Of a stretch of 33,876 nt of DNA, positions 8,536 through 16,322 are shown one piece after another; positions within the stretch are counted from its first letter, which is position 1, and every line of letters starts with the position of its first letter. The DNA is from Bacteroidota bacterium (GTDB taxonomy: Bacteria; Spirochaetota; Spirochaetia; JABMQR01). The position numbers and the translations under genes are program-made. The DNA lies in the NCBI GenBank assembly GCA_013202335.1, contig JABMQR010000260.1, forward strand, positions 1-33,876. The letters are read 5' to 3'. The notes beneath the pieces are model-generated. The model was given only the letters and a program-made list of their open reading frames with translations. It was not told the origin of the DNA and searched no databases.

Positions 8536-9516
8536 CTATTTGTAACAGATTCTTCGAACAGCTTCGATGATATCATCCACACCGGGAACTACTGCATTTT
8601 CCAACACTATACTAAATGGTAGTGTGCAGGCTTTAGCCCCTAAACGGGCAACCGGTGCATCGAGATAAACGAACGCTTTTTCCCCAATTTCAGCGGCTAC
8701 TTCTGCGCCGATTCCCATTGTTCTATGTGCTTCATGCACAACAAGTGCTCTTCCCGTTTTTTTCACAGATTCGACCAAGGTATCTATATCAAGGGGAAGT
8801 ATTGTTCTGGGATCGATAACTTCAACATTAATACCCTCTTCAGCCAGTTTTTCTGCAGCTTCAAGTGCCCGGGAAACCATAAGTGAGGTTGCAATGATAG
8901 TTGTATCAGCCCCTTCCCGCATGACAGCTGCTTTTCCAAAGGGAATGGAGAATTCAGGATCATCTGAAACTTCCCCTGAAGTAGCATATAGTGCTTTGTG
9001 CTCGAAGAACATAATCGGGTTATTATCACGAATTGCTGTTCTCAGCAATCCTGCTGCATCGGCTGGAGTTGACGGCATAGCAACTTTAAGTCCGGGGATA
9101 TGCGTAAAAAATGCCTCTACACTTTGGGAGTGTGTTCCGGCATTTCCCCGGCCAATACCCTGCTGCCCGCGTATTACTAAAGGAAGAGTGGCTTTCCCAC
9201 CATACATGTAACGGATTTTTGCCGCCTGATTCAGGATCTGATCCATTGCCACATAGGTAAAATCCATATACATCAGCTCAATAATAGGCCGCATCCCGGT
9301 TAATGAGGCACCAATCCCCGCCCCAATAAAACCTGCTTCAGATATTGGGGTATTTCGTATACGTTCCTCACCAAACTCTTCAAGAAGACCTCTTGTGCAG
9401 CCGAAAATACCACCCTGTTCAGCTATATCTTCTCCCATTACAAATACATTCTCATCACGACTCATTTCCTGCTGAATCACATCACGAATCGCAACTGCAT
9501 ATTTTTTAATACTCAT
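8536..9516 (-). CDS. 2-oxoacid/acetoin dehydrogenase E1 beta subunit
   Basis: 326 residues, full length for the family. Seen: MGEDIAEQGGIFG, the thiamine-activating glutamate in TPISEAGFIG, YGGKATLPLVIRGQQGIGRG and the following AGTHSQSVEAFF, and PSTPADAAGLL. These are typical of transketolase-fold beta subunits of the acetoin and pyruvate dehydrogenase group. With E1 alpha it forms the thiamine-diphosphate heterotetramer that decarboxylates the 2-oxo substrate (or cleaves acetoin) and loads the lipoyl arm. It starts 11 bp after E1 alpha and ends 8 bp before E2, an obvious operon arrangement. An acetoin role is possible, but no aco regulator or acetoin-specific accessory gene is present. Confidence 0.93.
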   Translation of the reverse strand: MSIKKYAVAIRDVIQQEMSRDENVFVMGEDIAEQGGIFGCTRGLLEEFGEERIRNTPISEAGFIGAGIGASLTGMRPIIELMYMDFTYVAMDQILNQAAKIRYMYGGKATLPLVIRGQQGIGRGNAGTHSQSVEAFFTHIPGLKVAMPSTPADAAGLLRTAIRDNNPIMFFEHKALYATSGEVSDDPEFSIPFGKAAVMREGADTTIIATSLMVSRALEAAEKLAEEGINVEVIDPRTILPLDIDTLVESVKKTGRALVVHEAHRTMGIGAEVAAEIGEKAFVYLDAPVARLGAKACTLPFSIVLENAVVPGVDDIIEAVRRICYK

Positions 9517-9527
9517 TCAACTCTCCT

Positions 9528-10484
9528 TTAGTCGCAATAGACATTATCAAGCACAGATGCAGGATCCGGATCCGGACTGCTGATAGCAAAATCTGCCGCT
9601 GTATCTATTAATTCTGCATATTTCTTTCGGGCAGTATCAATTTCCTGCTGGTTCAAGATACCGTTTTCCAGCAAGTGGGACTCCAGTCTCTTAATTGGAC
9701 ATTTCTCTTTCCATATTTCCACTTCCTCTTTTGATCGGTAGACTTGAGGATCTCCTGTCCAGTGCCCATACCAGCGGTATGTTTTACACTCAATAAGTGA
9801 TGGTCCCTCCCCTGCTTTTGCACGTTTTACCGCTTTCTTCATAGCTTCATCAATGGAGAAAACATCATTTCCATCCACAACTTCTCCCGGCATATCATAT
9901 GCTTTCGCTCTAATAGCTATATCCTTAACTGATGTACTTTGGCTTACAGGCGTAGATATACCAAATTGATTATTTTCACAAACAAAAATTACCGGGAGTT
10001 TCCAGACTGAAGCAAGATTTAAGGCTTCATGAAATGCACCCTCATTTGATGCTCCGTCCCCAAAAAACGTAACAGCCACCTGGTCTGTTTTCCGAAGTTT
10101 TGCGCTTAAAGCAGCTCCAGTGGCAATGGGAAGACCTGCGCCTACAATTGCATTGGCCCCAAGATTCCCTTTTGTCACATCAGCTATATGCATTGATCCG
10201 CCGCGTCCCTGACAGTATCCGGTTGCTTTACCCATCAACTCGGCCATTGCTTTATCCGGCTCTGCACCTTTAGCTATACAATGCCCGTGACCGCGGTGAG
10301 TACTGGTGATATAATCTTCATCTCTAAGATGTGAACAAACCGTTGCCGCCACCGCTTCCTGCCCGGTACAAAGGTGTACTGATCCTCTTAACAGGTTCGT
10401 CTCAAACAGGGTCAGTGCTTTATCCTCAAAATACCTTATAGTCAGCATTGTCTCATAAATAGATTTTAAACGCTTTTTATCCAT
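9528..10484 (-). CDS. 2-oxoacid/acetoin dehydrogenase E1 alpha subunit
   Basis: 318 residues. The thiamine-diphosphate motif starts at G142-D-G and ends in N171-N172 (FFGDGASNEG ... CENNQFG). The phosphorylation-loop region (STHRGHGH) and GRGGSMHI are conserved. TYRWYGHWTGDP resembles AcoA-type subunits more than the long Gram-negative PDH E1. Its start codon shares one base with the stop of the sucD-like gene (TAATG), so translation of the CoA-ligase and E1 genes is coupled. That coupling is the best evidence that acyl-CoA made by the complex is the substrate of the ligase. Confidence 0.93.
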   Translation of the reverse strand: MDKKRLKSIYETMLTIRYFEDKALTLFETNLLRGSVHLCTGQEAVAATVCSHLRDEDYITSTHRGHGHCIAKGAEPDKAMAELMGKATGYCQGRGGSMHIADVTKGNLGANAIVGAGLPIATGAALSAKLRKTDQVAVTFFGDGASNEGAFHEALNLASVWKLPVIFVCENNQFGISTPVSQSTSVKDIAIRAKAYDMPGEVVDGNDVFSIDEAMKKAVKRAKAGEGPSLIECKTYRWYGHWTGDPQVYRSKEEVEIWKEKCPIKRLESHLLENGILNQQEIDTARKKYAELIDTAADFAISSPDPDPASVLDNVYCD

Positions 10485-11371
10485 TATTCCCTTCCTTTGG
10501 AAAGAATTATTCTTTCCACTATTGCTACAAGATCCTCTGTTCCTTCTGCAATATATACTCCAGCAGCTTTGAGTGCGGCTTCTTTATTTTCTGCTGAACC
10601 CTCACCATCAGGTGAGACAATTGCTCCGGCATGCCCCATACTGGTATCTTTCGGAGCATTTTTACCCGCTATCAAAGCTGCAACCGGTTTGGTGATATGG
10701 TTTTTTATATATTCAGCAGCCAGTTCTTCCTCTCCCCCGCCAATTTCACCAATTAGTACAATAACTTCTGTCTCATCATCAGCTTCAAAAAAGGGAAGCA
10801 TATCTACAAAGGGTGATCCGGGTATCATATCCCCGCCGACCCCTATACAGGTTGACTGACCAATCCCACGCTGTTTCATAAGAAATACCGTTTCATAGCA
10901 GTTTGTCGCGCTTCGTGACATAATACCTACATTGCCTTCCGTAAATATCCGGTGAGCCATAAAGCCTGCTTTTGCTTTACCCGGTGAAATTATACCAAAT
11001 GAGTTTGGTCCGATCAGTCTACAGCCTTTCTCTTTTGCCAGATGATGGAGCTTCAGCATGTCATGTACCGGAACCCCTTCAGCAATAGTAATTACCAGCG
11101 GGATACCGGAAATAATTGCTTCGTATGCAGCTCCAAACATGAACTTCGGAGGAACAAACAAAACGGTTGCATTTGCGCAACCAGCCTCCATTGCCTCTAA
11201 AACAGTATTAAAAACGGGAACTCCATGTACCTCTGCTCCACCCTTCCCCGGGGTAACTCCGGCAACGATATTTGTTCCATACGCAAGCATCTGCTCAGTG
11301 TGAAACGCACCTTCCCTTCCGGTTATCCCCTGAATAATCAATTTGGTATTTTTATCTATAAAAAAACTCAT
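10484..11371 (-). CDS. ADP-forming acid-CoA ligase, alpha subunit (SucD-like)
   Basis: 295 residues, the size of succinyl-CoA synthetase alpha. The CoA-binding Rossmann domain (GITGREGAFHTEQM), the two-fold GIGQSTCIGVGGD motif and the phosphohistidine loop GHAGAI with H247 (E. coli H246) are intact, so the enzyme should work through a phosphohistidine. Two usually invariant spots differ: GPNCPG is GPNSFG (S124 replaces the cysteine close to the CoA site) and SRSGTLTYE is SRSATNCYE (about 152-160). These suggest an acid other than succinate. Reaction expected: acyl-CoA + ADP + Pi to acid + CoA + ATP, or the reverse. It overlaps the beta gene by four bases. Malate- or sulfoacetate-type ligases are possible alternatives. 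Confidence 0.88.
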   Translation of the reverse strand: MSFFIDKNTKLIIQGITGREGAFHTEQMLAYGTNIVAGVTPGKGGAEVHGVPVFNTVLEAMEAGCANATVLFVPPKFMFGAAYEAIISGIPLVITIAEGVPVHDMLKLHHLAKEKGCRLIGPNSFGIISPGKAKAGFMAHRIFTEGNVGIMSRSATNCYETVFLMKQRGIGQSTCIGVGGDMIPGSPFVDMLPFFEADDETEVIVLIGEIGGGEEELAAEYIKNHITKPVAALIAGKNAPKDTSMGHAGAIVSPDGEGSAENKEAALKAAGVYIAEGTEDLVAIVERIILSKGRE

Positions 11372-12510
11372 TTAGCTAACCTCTGTGCAAGTATCTTGAC
11401 CCCATCGTTCAACCCTTCGACCTGAGATACCTGAGCTCCTACAGCTTCCAGAATCTCCAGACCTCTCTCTTTATTGGTCCCTTCAAGCCGTACAACCAGC
11501 CATATTTTCTGCATTGAATCCATACTATGCAGGATGCCTTTTGCAATCTCATCACAGCGGGTAATACCGCCAAAAATATTAAGAAAAATTGTTTCTACTT
11601 TTGGGTTTGATGCCACAATCTGCAAGGCTTCCTGTATTCGATCTGCTGTAGCGCCGCCCCCAAGATCAAGAGCGCAAGTAACATCCATTCCATGTTTTGA
11701 AATCAAGTCGATTGAGGACATAATCATTCCCGATCCATTACTGATAACAGCGATACTGCCTCTCTCCTGGATTGGGATATAGAGAAAATCGAAACTGCGC
11801 GCTGCAAGCACCAGTGGGTTATCGGTTATTTCATCGCGAAAATTCCGTATATCCTCATGCTTGAAAAGAGCGTTGTCATCTATGTCAATTTTTCCATCCA
11901 GAGCTAGCAGCCGTCCTGCATCAGTTACAACCAGTGGATTTATTTCTGCAAGAAGGCAATTGTACTCATTGAAAATTTGATAGAGTTTTCGACATATATC
12001 TATGAAATCATTCCGCAATTCCTGCGGCATATTACTTTTATCCATCACATAGTTGATGATGAAGCCCTGAAGCCCTTCATTTGGCGGAATATGCACCTTC
12101 ACGAGTTTATCAGGATTTTCCTCGGCGATCTCATTGATATCAACACCCCCTTCAGGGCTGTAAATTAAAACCGCCTGTTTCTGTTTCCGATCCAGGGTAA
12201 TGCCAAGATACATTTCGGTAGTGAGTTCCACCTTTTCAGCCGCGAATACTTTCTCTACCGGTAGGTTTTTGATAGAAAGACTGTAGAGGAAGTCAGCTTT
12301 CTCCTCTAATTCTCTCCTGTTTTCAGCAAACTGTATACCTCCGGCTTTTCCTCTACCCCCGGTTTGCACCTGTGCTTTCAGAACCATAGGGTAAGAAATA
12401 ACGCCATCCATTGCCTTCAGTTCTTCTACTGAACTTGTCACTTTGCCGTTCATACAGGGCAGTTGATAGGCACTGAACAATTCATGCGCTTTATACTCTA
12501 ATAACTTCAT
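11368..12510 (-). CDS. ADP-forming acid-CoA ligase, beta subunit (SucC-like)
   Basis: 380 residues with the ATP-grasp domain at the N-terminus (YPMVLKAQVQTGGRGKAGG; LLAEINPLVV; ALDGKIDIDDNA) and the CoA-ligase domain at the C-terminus (LDLGGGATADRI; NIFGGITRCDEIA; VVRLEGTN). The stretch that in SucC reads as a variant of CMVNGAGLAM is here VISNGSGMIM. It pairs with the alpha subunit and supplies nucleotide binding. It begins 11 bp after the aldehyde dehydrogenase gene. The other TCA-cycle genes are absent, so a role as the housekeeping succinyl-CoA synthetase is unlikely. Confidence 0.88.
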   Translation of the reverse strand: MKLLEYKAHELFSAYQLPCMNGKVTSSVEELKAMDGVISYPMVLKAQVQTGGRGKAGGIQFAENRRELEEKADFLYSLSIKNLPVEKVFAAEKVELTTEMYLGITLDRKQKQAVLIYSPEGGVDINEIAEENPDKLVKVHIPPNEGLQGFIINYVMDKSNMPQELRNDFIDICRKLYQIFNEYNCLLAEINPLVVTDAGRLLALDGKIDIDDNALFKHEDIRNFRDEITDNPLVLAARSFDFLYIPIQERGSIAVISNGSGMIMSSIDLISKHGMDVTCALDLGGGATADRIQEALQIVASNPKVETIFLNIFGGITRCDEIAKGILHSMDSMQKIWLVVRLEGTNKERGLEILEAVGAQVSQVEGLNDGVKILAQRLAK

Positions 12511-12521
12511 CTATACATCTC

Positions 12522-13895
12522 CTACAAATCCCCGTTCCAAAGATCATCATCATCCGGTTCAGATGAATTTTTCTTTACTCGTGCGATTCGTGTAATATTT
12601 AGGAGATGTTTATAATAGAAATTTTCTGAAATACTATTATTACCCCATGAACCGCATCCCAGGGTACTTGTTGGATTAAGACCATTAACAAAGCTTCCTC
12701 CTGCTGTTGTAGCACTGGTTTGATTTACTACCACTCTGCTTACCGGGCATCTCAATCCTACCTCTTTAATATTTTCAGGATTATTTGAATGTACAGCTAC
12801 AGTATGCCCCTTTCCTTCTATGGAAAGATTTTCAATAGCTATATCAATTGCTTCTGAAAAATCTGTATAGGAAAAAGGAGTTATTACTGGAAACATTTTC
12901 TCTTTCCGCAACGGGCTGTTTTTATTGGCATTTTCCTCGGGCATTACAATTACTTTTGTATTCAGAGGCATGGAGATTTTCGCTGCTGCGGCGATATCCT
13001 GCACGGTCTGTCCAACCATATATTTATTCAATTTACCTTCCGGAAATAGTAATTCAATAAGTGCAGTTCGCTCCTCTTCTTTTTCTACGAGATATCCACC
13101 ATAGGCCTGAACCTCTTTAATGGCTTCAGTATAGAGTTCACCAGGAAGTATCATAGTCTGCTCACCTGCACAAATAATTCCATTATCAAATATACGCCCG
13201 TCAATTACTTTGCGTACTGTCTCTTTGATATTCACATCACGGTCAATTATTACCTGGACATTCCCCGGACCAACACCAAAGGAAGGTTTTCCTCCAGAAT
13301 AGGCAGCTCTAACCATTCCCGGGCCACCGGTAGCCACGACAACATCGGCTTCACGCATAAGTGCAGTAGTTCTCTCAAGTGATCCATCTTCTATGAATTG
13401 GATCAGATTTCCCGGTGCATTGTAGACCTCCAGCAGTTTATTCCAATTTTTCACCAGAAAATCCGTACACCCTACAGATCTTGGATGTGCAGCTAGAATG
13501 ATGGAATTTTTTCCCTTAATAGCATTCATAACATTTGCCATGGGGGTAACGATGGGATTGGTACATGGCTGTACCGCTCCCACAACCCCTACCGGCTTTG
13601 CTATTTCTATTATTCCGGACTCTTCATCATCAGATATGATTCCCATGGACTTCTTTCCCCGTAAGCTTGCCCACATAATCCGTGCTTTACCCCTATTTTT
13701 TATGATCTTATACTCTTTAGATCCCATGCGGGATTCAGTATGCGCCATCTCTGCCAGCATTTCTGCATTATCAAATACAAATTTCGCAACATCTCTGACC
13801 ATGGCATCAACTGTTTTTTGATCAAACGGCTCAAACTCAATTAGAGCCTTTCTGGCGTTCTTAACAAGTGATTTTACATATACTATATCATCCAT
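12522..13895 (-). CDS. CoA-acylating aldehyde dehydrogenase
   Basis: 457 residues, the size of stand-alone acylating dehydrogenases (EutE, PduP and SauS type), not of fused AdhE. The catalytic cysteine is C242 in DNGIICAGEQ; PCTNP at 110-114, VATGGPGMV and the cofactor loop GVGPGNV are typical. The C-terminal GCGSWGNNSISENFYYKHLLNITRIA resembles the sulfoacetaldehyde/acetaldehyde branch by recollection (quoted here in two overlapping parts: GCGSWGNNSI and ENFYYKHLLN). Reaction: aldehyde + CoA + NAD+ to acyl-CoA + NADH, or the reverse as an electron sink. It is the first gene of the acyl-CoA unit. AGGGG lies six bases before the ATG, and a perfect palindromic operator lies about 30 bp upstream. 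Confidence 0.9.
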   Translation of the reverse strand: MDDIVYVKSLVKNARKALIEFEPFDQKTVDAMVRDVAKFVFDNAEMLAEMAHTESRMGSKEYKIIKNRGKARIMWASLRGKKSMGIISDDEESGIIEIAKPVGVVGAVQPCTNPIVTPMANVMNAIKGKNSIILAAHPRSVGCTDFLVKNWNKLLEVYNAPGNLIQFIEDGSLERTTALMREADVVVATGGPGMVRAAYSGGKPSFGVGPGNVQVIIDRDVNIKETVRKVIDGRIFDNGIICAGEQTMILPGELYTEAIKEVQAYGGYLVEKEEERTALIELLFPEGKLNKYMVGQTVQDIAAAAKISMPLNTKVIVMPEENANKNSPLRKEKMFPVITPFSYTDFSEAIDIAIENLSIEGKGHTVAVHSNNPENIKEVGLRCPVSRVVVNQTSATTAGGSFVNGLNPTSTLGCGSWGNNSISENFYYKHLLNITRIARVKKNSSEPDDDDLWNGDL

Positions 13896-13925
13896 ATATA
13901 TCCCCTTTTCTTATGGTTCTATGTT

Positions 13926-13944
13926 TTAATGGTACTACCATTAA
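13926..13944. promoter_or_regulatory. Perfect 19-bp FadR-type operator before the acyl-CoA unit
   Basis: TTAATGGTACTACCATTAA is a perfect palindrome around a central C at 13935. It contains TGGT-N3-ACCA, the box recognised by many FCD-type GntR regulators. It lies 31 bp upstream of the aldehyde dehydrogenase start. I see no convincing -35/-10 pair here, so the promoter itself is not placed. The rest of the 267-bp gap (13896-14162) is A+T rich and holds no gene. Confidence 0.75.
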
Positions 13945-14162
13945 TTACTAACACTTCTTTCTTTATTTGTATAGCCCTTTACCCATATTCATTTTTATTT
14001 TTTAAGGATTAATATAAATTGGTCTCTTATAAATCAGATAACAGTAATTAGATCAATAATTTTATTGAAATTACATTCTTAAATATACCCGGAACCCTTA
14101 ACTGCGTATTTATTTGGGGACTATACATCAAAAAGCTCACTATCCCGGGCAAAAAGAGGAGT

Positions 14163-15407
14163 TTAGAATGGCATTGTGTGCCCGACATTTGGACAGGATA
14201 TAAGATTTTTTGATGGAAACTTGCTTAACTGCCGGAACCCGTCTTTCTCAATTACAAACATCTCTTCTATTCTCGCACCATCATTACCTTCTCCACAATA
14301 TGTCTCAAGAGCAAAAACCATACCTTCCTGAAGGATTTCGGGATGATCAAGCGAGAACCAACGACTAATAACCGGTTTTGCCCAGTGCGTAATTCCAATT
14401 CCATGCCCAAGTTCCAGAGCAAATGCTGCTGCTTCAGATTCAAGACCTAAACTGTGTGCTTCCGGCCATTGTCTTGCAATATCTGCAGTACTTACACCTG
14501 GTTTCAACATGTCTGCTGCTGCAAAAAGCCAGTCATACGCTTGTTTATAAATATCCAGCTGTTTCTGTGATGGTGGTCCTACAACGAATGATTGGTAATA
14601 ACAGGTGTGATATCCGTTATAAACACTTACAATATCTATAAAAATCATATCCCCCATGCGAAGCATACGGTCAGAAGCATCATGTGGATGCGGATTGGAT
14701 CGGTTACCTGAGATAACATTGATATTCTGAATCTCTTCACCGCCCAATTCATAGATTCGTTTCCGGATAAGTCCGTTCAGGTCGCTCTCTTTTATACCCG
14801 GTCTGGCTACAGAAATCACATCCCAGAAAGCTGCCTCATCAATAGCTATAGACATCTCAATAAGATCAATCTCTTCCTTGGTTTTAATCTTCTGCGCTTC
14901 AAGTATGGTCTGTTGTCCATCAACTACAAGCAATCCTTCTGCCTGCATAGCAAGAATAAAAGGGATTTCAGTTATGTCCATACCTATAGGTTCATCCTGA
15001 ACACCCCATTCAGTAAGAATAGATCGAATCTCTTTTGCAAAGTTTTTTGCATGTTTATCAACAACCGGTGCAGGAAATGATCCACGCATTGCACCACCGG
15101 TAAAGGGAAATATCCTATCAGCTATCCAGGGACAAAGTGCTTTTTTTGCTTCAATAGCACTTCCAGCTTCATATAAAATAGGAAGCTGATCAGCCGATAC
15201 CAGGCAGGCACGTGCTAATTTATTATTCATCCAGTCGTTCAGTTTTGTACTGGTAATATACCGAATTGCATCATGGTCAAAAGCCAGCAAAGATCCTAAT
15301 TTGTCTTTGCGAATCTGATCCTGCATTTTTTTAAGTCTATCTTTCCGTAATTTGTCATAATCAATTCTGATTTCACAATCAGTTGCCATTGTTCCTAGTA
15401 TCCCCAT
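14163..15407 (-). CDS. M24 'pita-bread' family protein with altered metal site
   Basis: 414 residues: a creatinase-type N-terminal domain (about 10-165) and the M24 catalytic domain (about 175-400). The five usual metal ligands map to D258, C269, H335, E368 and E381. The second aspartate (D-x10-D) is replaced by cysteine in NGYHTCYYQSF. Family members include Xaa-Pro peptidases, creatinase (no metal), ectoine hydrolase DoeA and the DMSP lyase DddP. The N-terminal AFDHDAIRYITSTKL and the overall length recall the DddP/creatinase side more than peptidases. The gene is the last of the transporter unit, so a small-molecule substrate linked to the imported compound is more likely than a peptide. 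The start at 15407 has GGGGG five bases away. Function unassigned. Confidence 0.8.
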   Translation of the reverse strand: MGILGTMATDCEIRIDYDKLRKDRLKKMQDQIRKDKLGSLLAFDHDAIRYITSTKLNDWMNNKLARACLVSADQLPILYEAGSAIEAKKALCPWIADRIFPFTGGAMRGSFPAPVVDKHAKNFAKEIRSILTEWGVQDEPIGMDITEIPFILAMQAEGLLVVDGQQTILEAQKIKTKEEIDLIEMSIAIDEAAFWDVISVARPGIKESDLNGLIRKRIYELGGEEIQNINVISGNRSNPHPHDASDRMLRMGDMIFIDIVSVYNGYHTCYYQSFVVGPPSQKQLDIYKQAYDWLFAAADMLKPGVSTADIARQWPEAHSLGLESEAAAFALELGHGIGITHWAKPVISRWFSLDHPEILQEGMVFALETYCGEGNDGARIEEMFVIEKDGFRQLSKFPSKNLISCPNVGHTMPF

Positions 15408-15416
15408 AGTATCCCC
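15396..15416. repeat. 11-bp tandem duplication over the M24 start codon
   Basis: On the minus strand GGGGATACTA occurs twice with an 11-base period (plus-strand TAGTATCCCC at 15396-15405 and 15407-15416). The first copy provides the G-rich ribosome-binding site and the ATG falls at the junction. Confidence 0.7.
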
Positions 15417-15455
15417 CTAAAATCACTTTTACATATTAGTTATTTATGTATTATT

Positions 15456-15495
15456 AAATAATTTCTTCTGTTCCGGACCTCATCAGAAATTATTT
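15456..15495. repeat. 11-bp stem-loop at the end of the TIM-barrel gene
   Basis: AAATAATTTCT (15456-15466) and AGAAATTATTT (15485-15495) are perfect inverted repeats with an 18-base loop that includes TCCGGA. On the minus strand the stem covers the stop codon of the isomerase gene and lies before the M24 gene. It may be a processing or attenuation element. No T run follows, so it is not a classical terminator. Confidence 0.55.
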
Positions 15496-16311
15496 TGTAT
15501 TTTGAATTGCAGACTTTAATATCTGCAAATCTTTTCTTATCAGTTCAATTGGATCATCCTCCAATCCACATAACGGTTTCATATCGTAATAATTCTCAGA
15601 TATCAACCATCCGTCATATTTATGCTTTTTAAGCACTTCAATACTTTTAAAGAAATCTGCATCACCGGTACCAAGAAGAGCTCCACTCAGATCCTTATCC
15701 TTACCATCTTTGACATGAACTTCCACAATATGCGGATAAAGTTGTTCAAGAACATCAGGGGTGAAATCATTATTTGACAGAAAATAGTTCTGGGTATCAA
15801 AATAGATCCCAAAATTCTCCGCACCAACCCGTTCTACCAATTCACGAGTCTTTGACACACTCAAAGTATTTTCCGCTGCTATCGTGATTCCTGATTCTGC
15901 TGCTACAGCACATGCGGCCTTGTAAAGATCAACAACCATGGCAAATTTTGAGTCAGAATCGATATAACTCTTCTCGAAAGTCGGCACTAAAATCAGCGGA
16001 ATATTCATATATTCACAAGCTTCAACCGCTTTCAAAACACCGGATCTCACAACTCCGTAACCAGCTGTTCCAGGCTCTGCATAAAGTGAGTAATAATCAG
16101 AAACGCGGGTAGCCATTGATGGAAACTCAATACTGTATTTAGCTGCTGCCTCAAGATATGCATCCTGAACAAACTTTCTGGATTTTGAAAAACCCCGTTC
16201 ATAAGGACCAATATCAATCTGCAATCCATCAAGTCCCAAATCAGCTACTAACTTACATGCAAAAGGTCCATCAATTGGTAGTGACCACTCGCATATTCCT
16301 ATTTTATTCAT
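15490..16311 (-). CDS. Sugar/cyclitol isomerase-epimerase, TIM barrel (AP-endonuclease 2 fold)
   Basis: 273 residues. Metal-binding residues of the xylose-isomerase-like family are visible: E in IAAENTLS (about 166), D in YFDTQN (about 191), H in VEVHVKDG (about 216) and E in ISENYY (about 251). The family includes inosose isomerase/dehydratase (IolI, IolE) and ketose 3-epimerases. It follows the IolG-like gene by 11 bp, a frequent pairing, so it probably acts on the ketone made by that enzyme or on a related sugar. It is clearly different from the second TIM-barrel protein at 30152, which matches IolO. The exact reaction cannot be assigned. Confidence 0.82.
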   Translation of the reverse strand: MNKIGICEWSLPIDGPFACKLVADLGLDGLQIDIGPYERGFSKSRKFVQDAYLEAAAKYSIEFPSMATRVSDYYSLYAEPGTAGYGVVRSGVLKAVEACEYMNIPLILVPTFEKSYIDSDSKFAMVVDLYKAACAVAAESGITIAAENTLSVSKTRELVERVGAENFGIYFDTQNYFLSNNDFTPDVLEQLYPHIVEVHVKDGKDKDLSGALLGTGDADFFKSIEVLKKHKYDGWLISENYYDMKPLCGLEDDPIELIRKDLQILKSAIQNTK

Positions 16312-16322
16312 AATTCCGATCC

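Noticed and set aside
5710..10484. Acetoin catabolism operon (acoABCL)
   Set aside because: E1 resembles AcoA/AcoB, but there is no AcoR or AcoX, the regulator is FadR type, and the ligase and aldehyde dehydrogenase are not part of aco operons. Not excluded by sequence alone.
10484..12510. Housekeeping succinyl-CoA synthetase of the TCA cycle
   Set aside because: Pocket residues differ from SucCD, the genes are translationally coupled to E1 alpha and follow an acylating aldehyde dehydrogenase, and no other TCA-cycle gene is nearby.
14163..15407. DMSP lyase DddP
   Set aside because: The fold and N-terminal domain are similar, but the second metal aspartate, which DddP keeps, is cysteine here, and no DMSP-related transporter or enzyme is nearby. 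Kept only as a family comparison.
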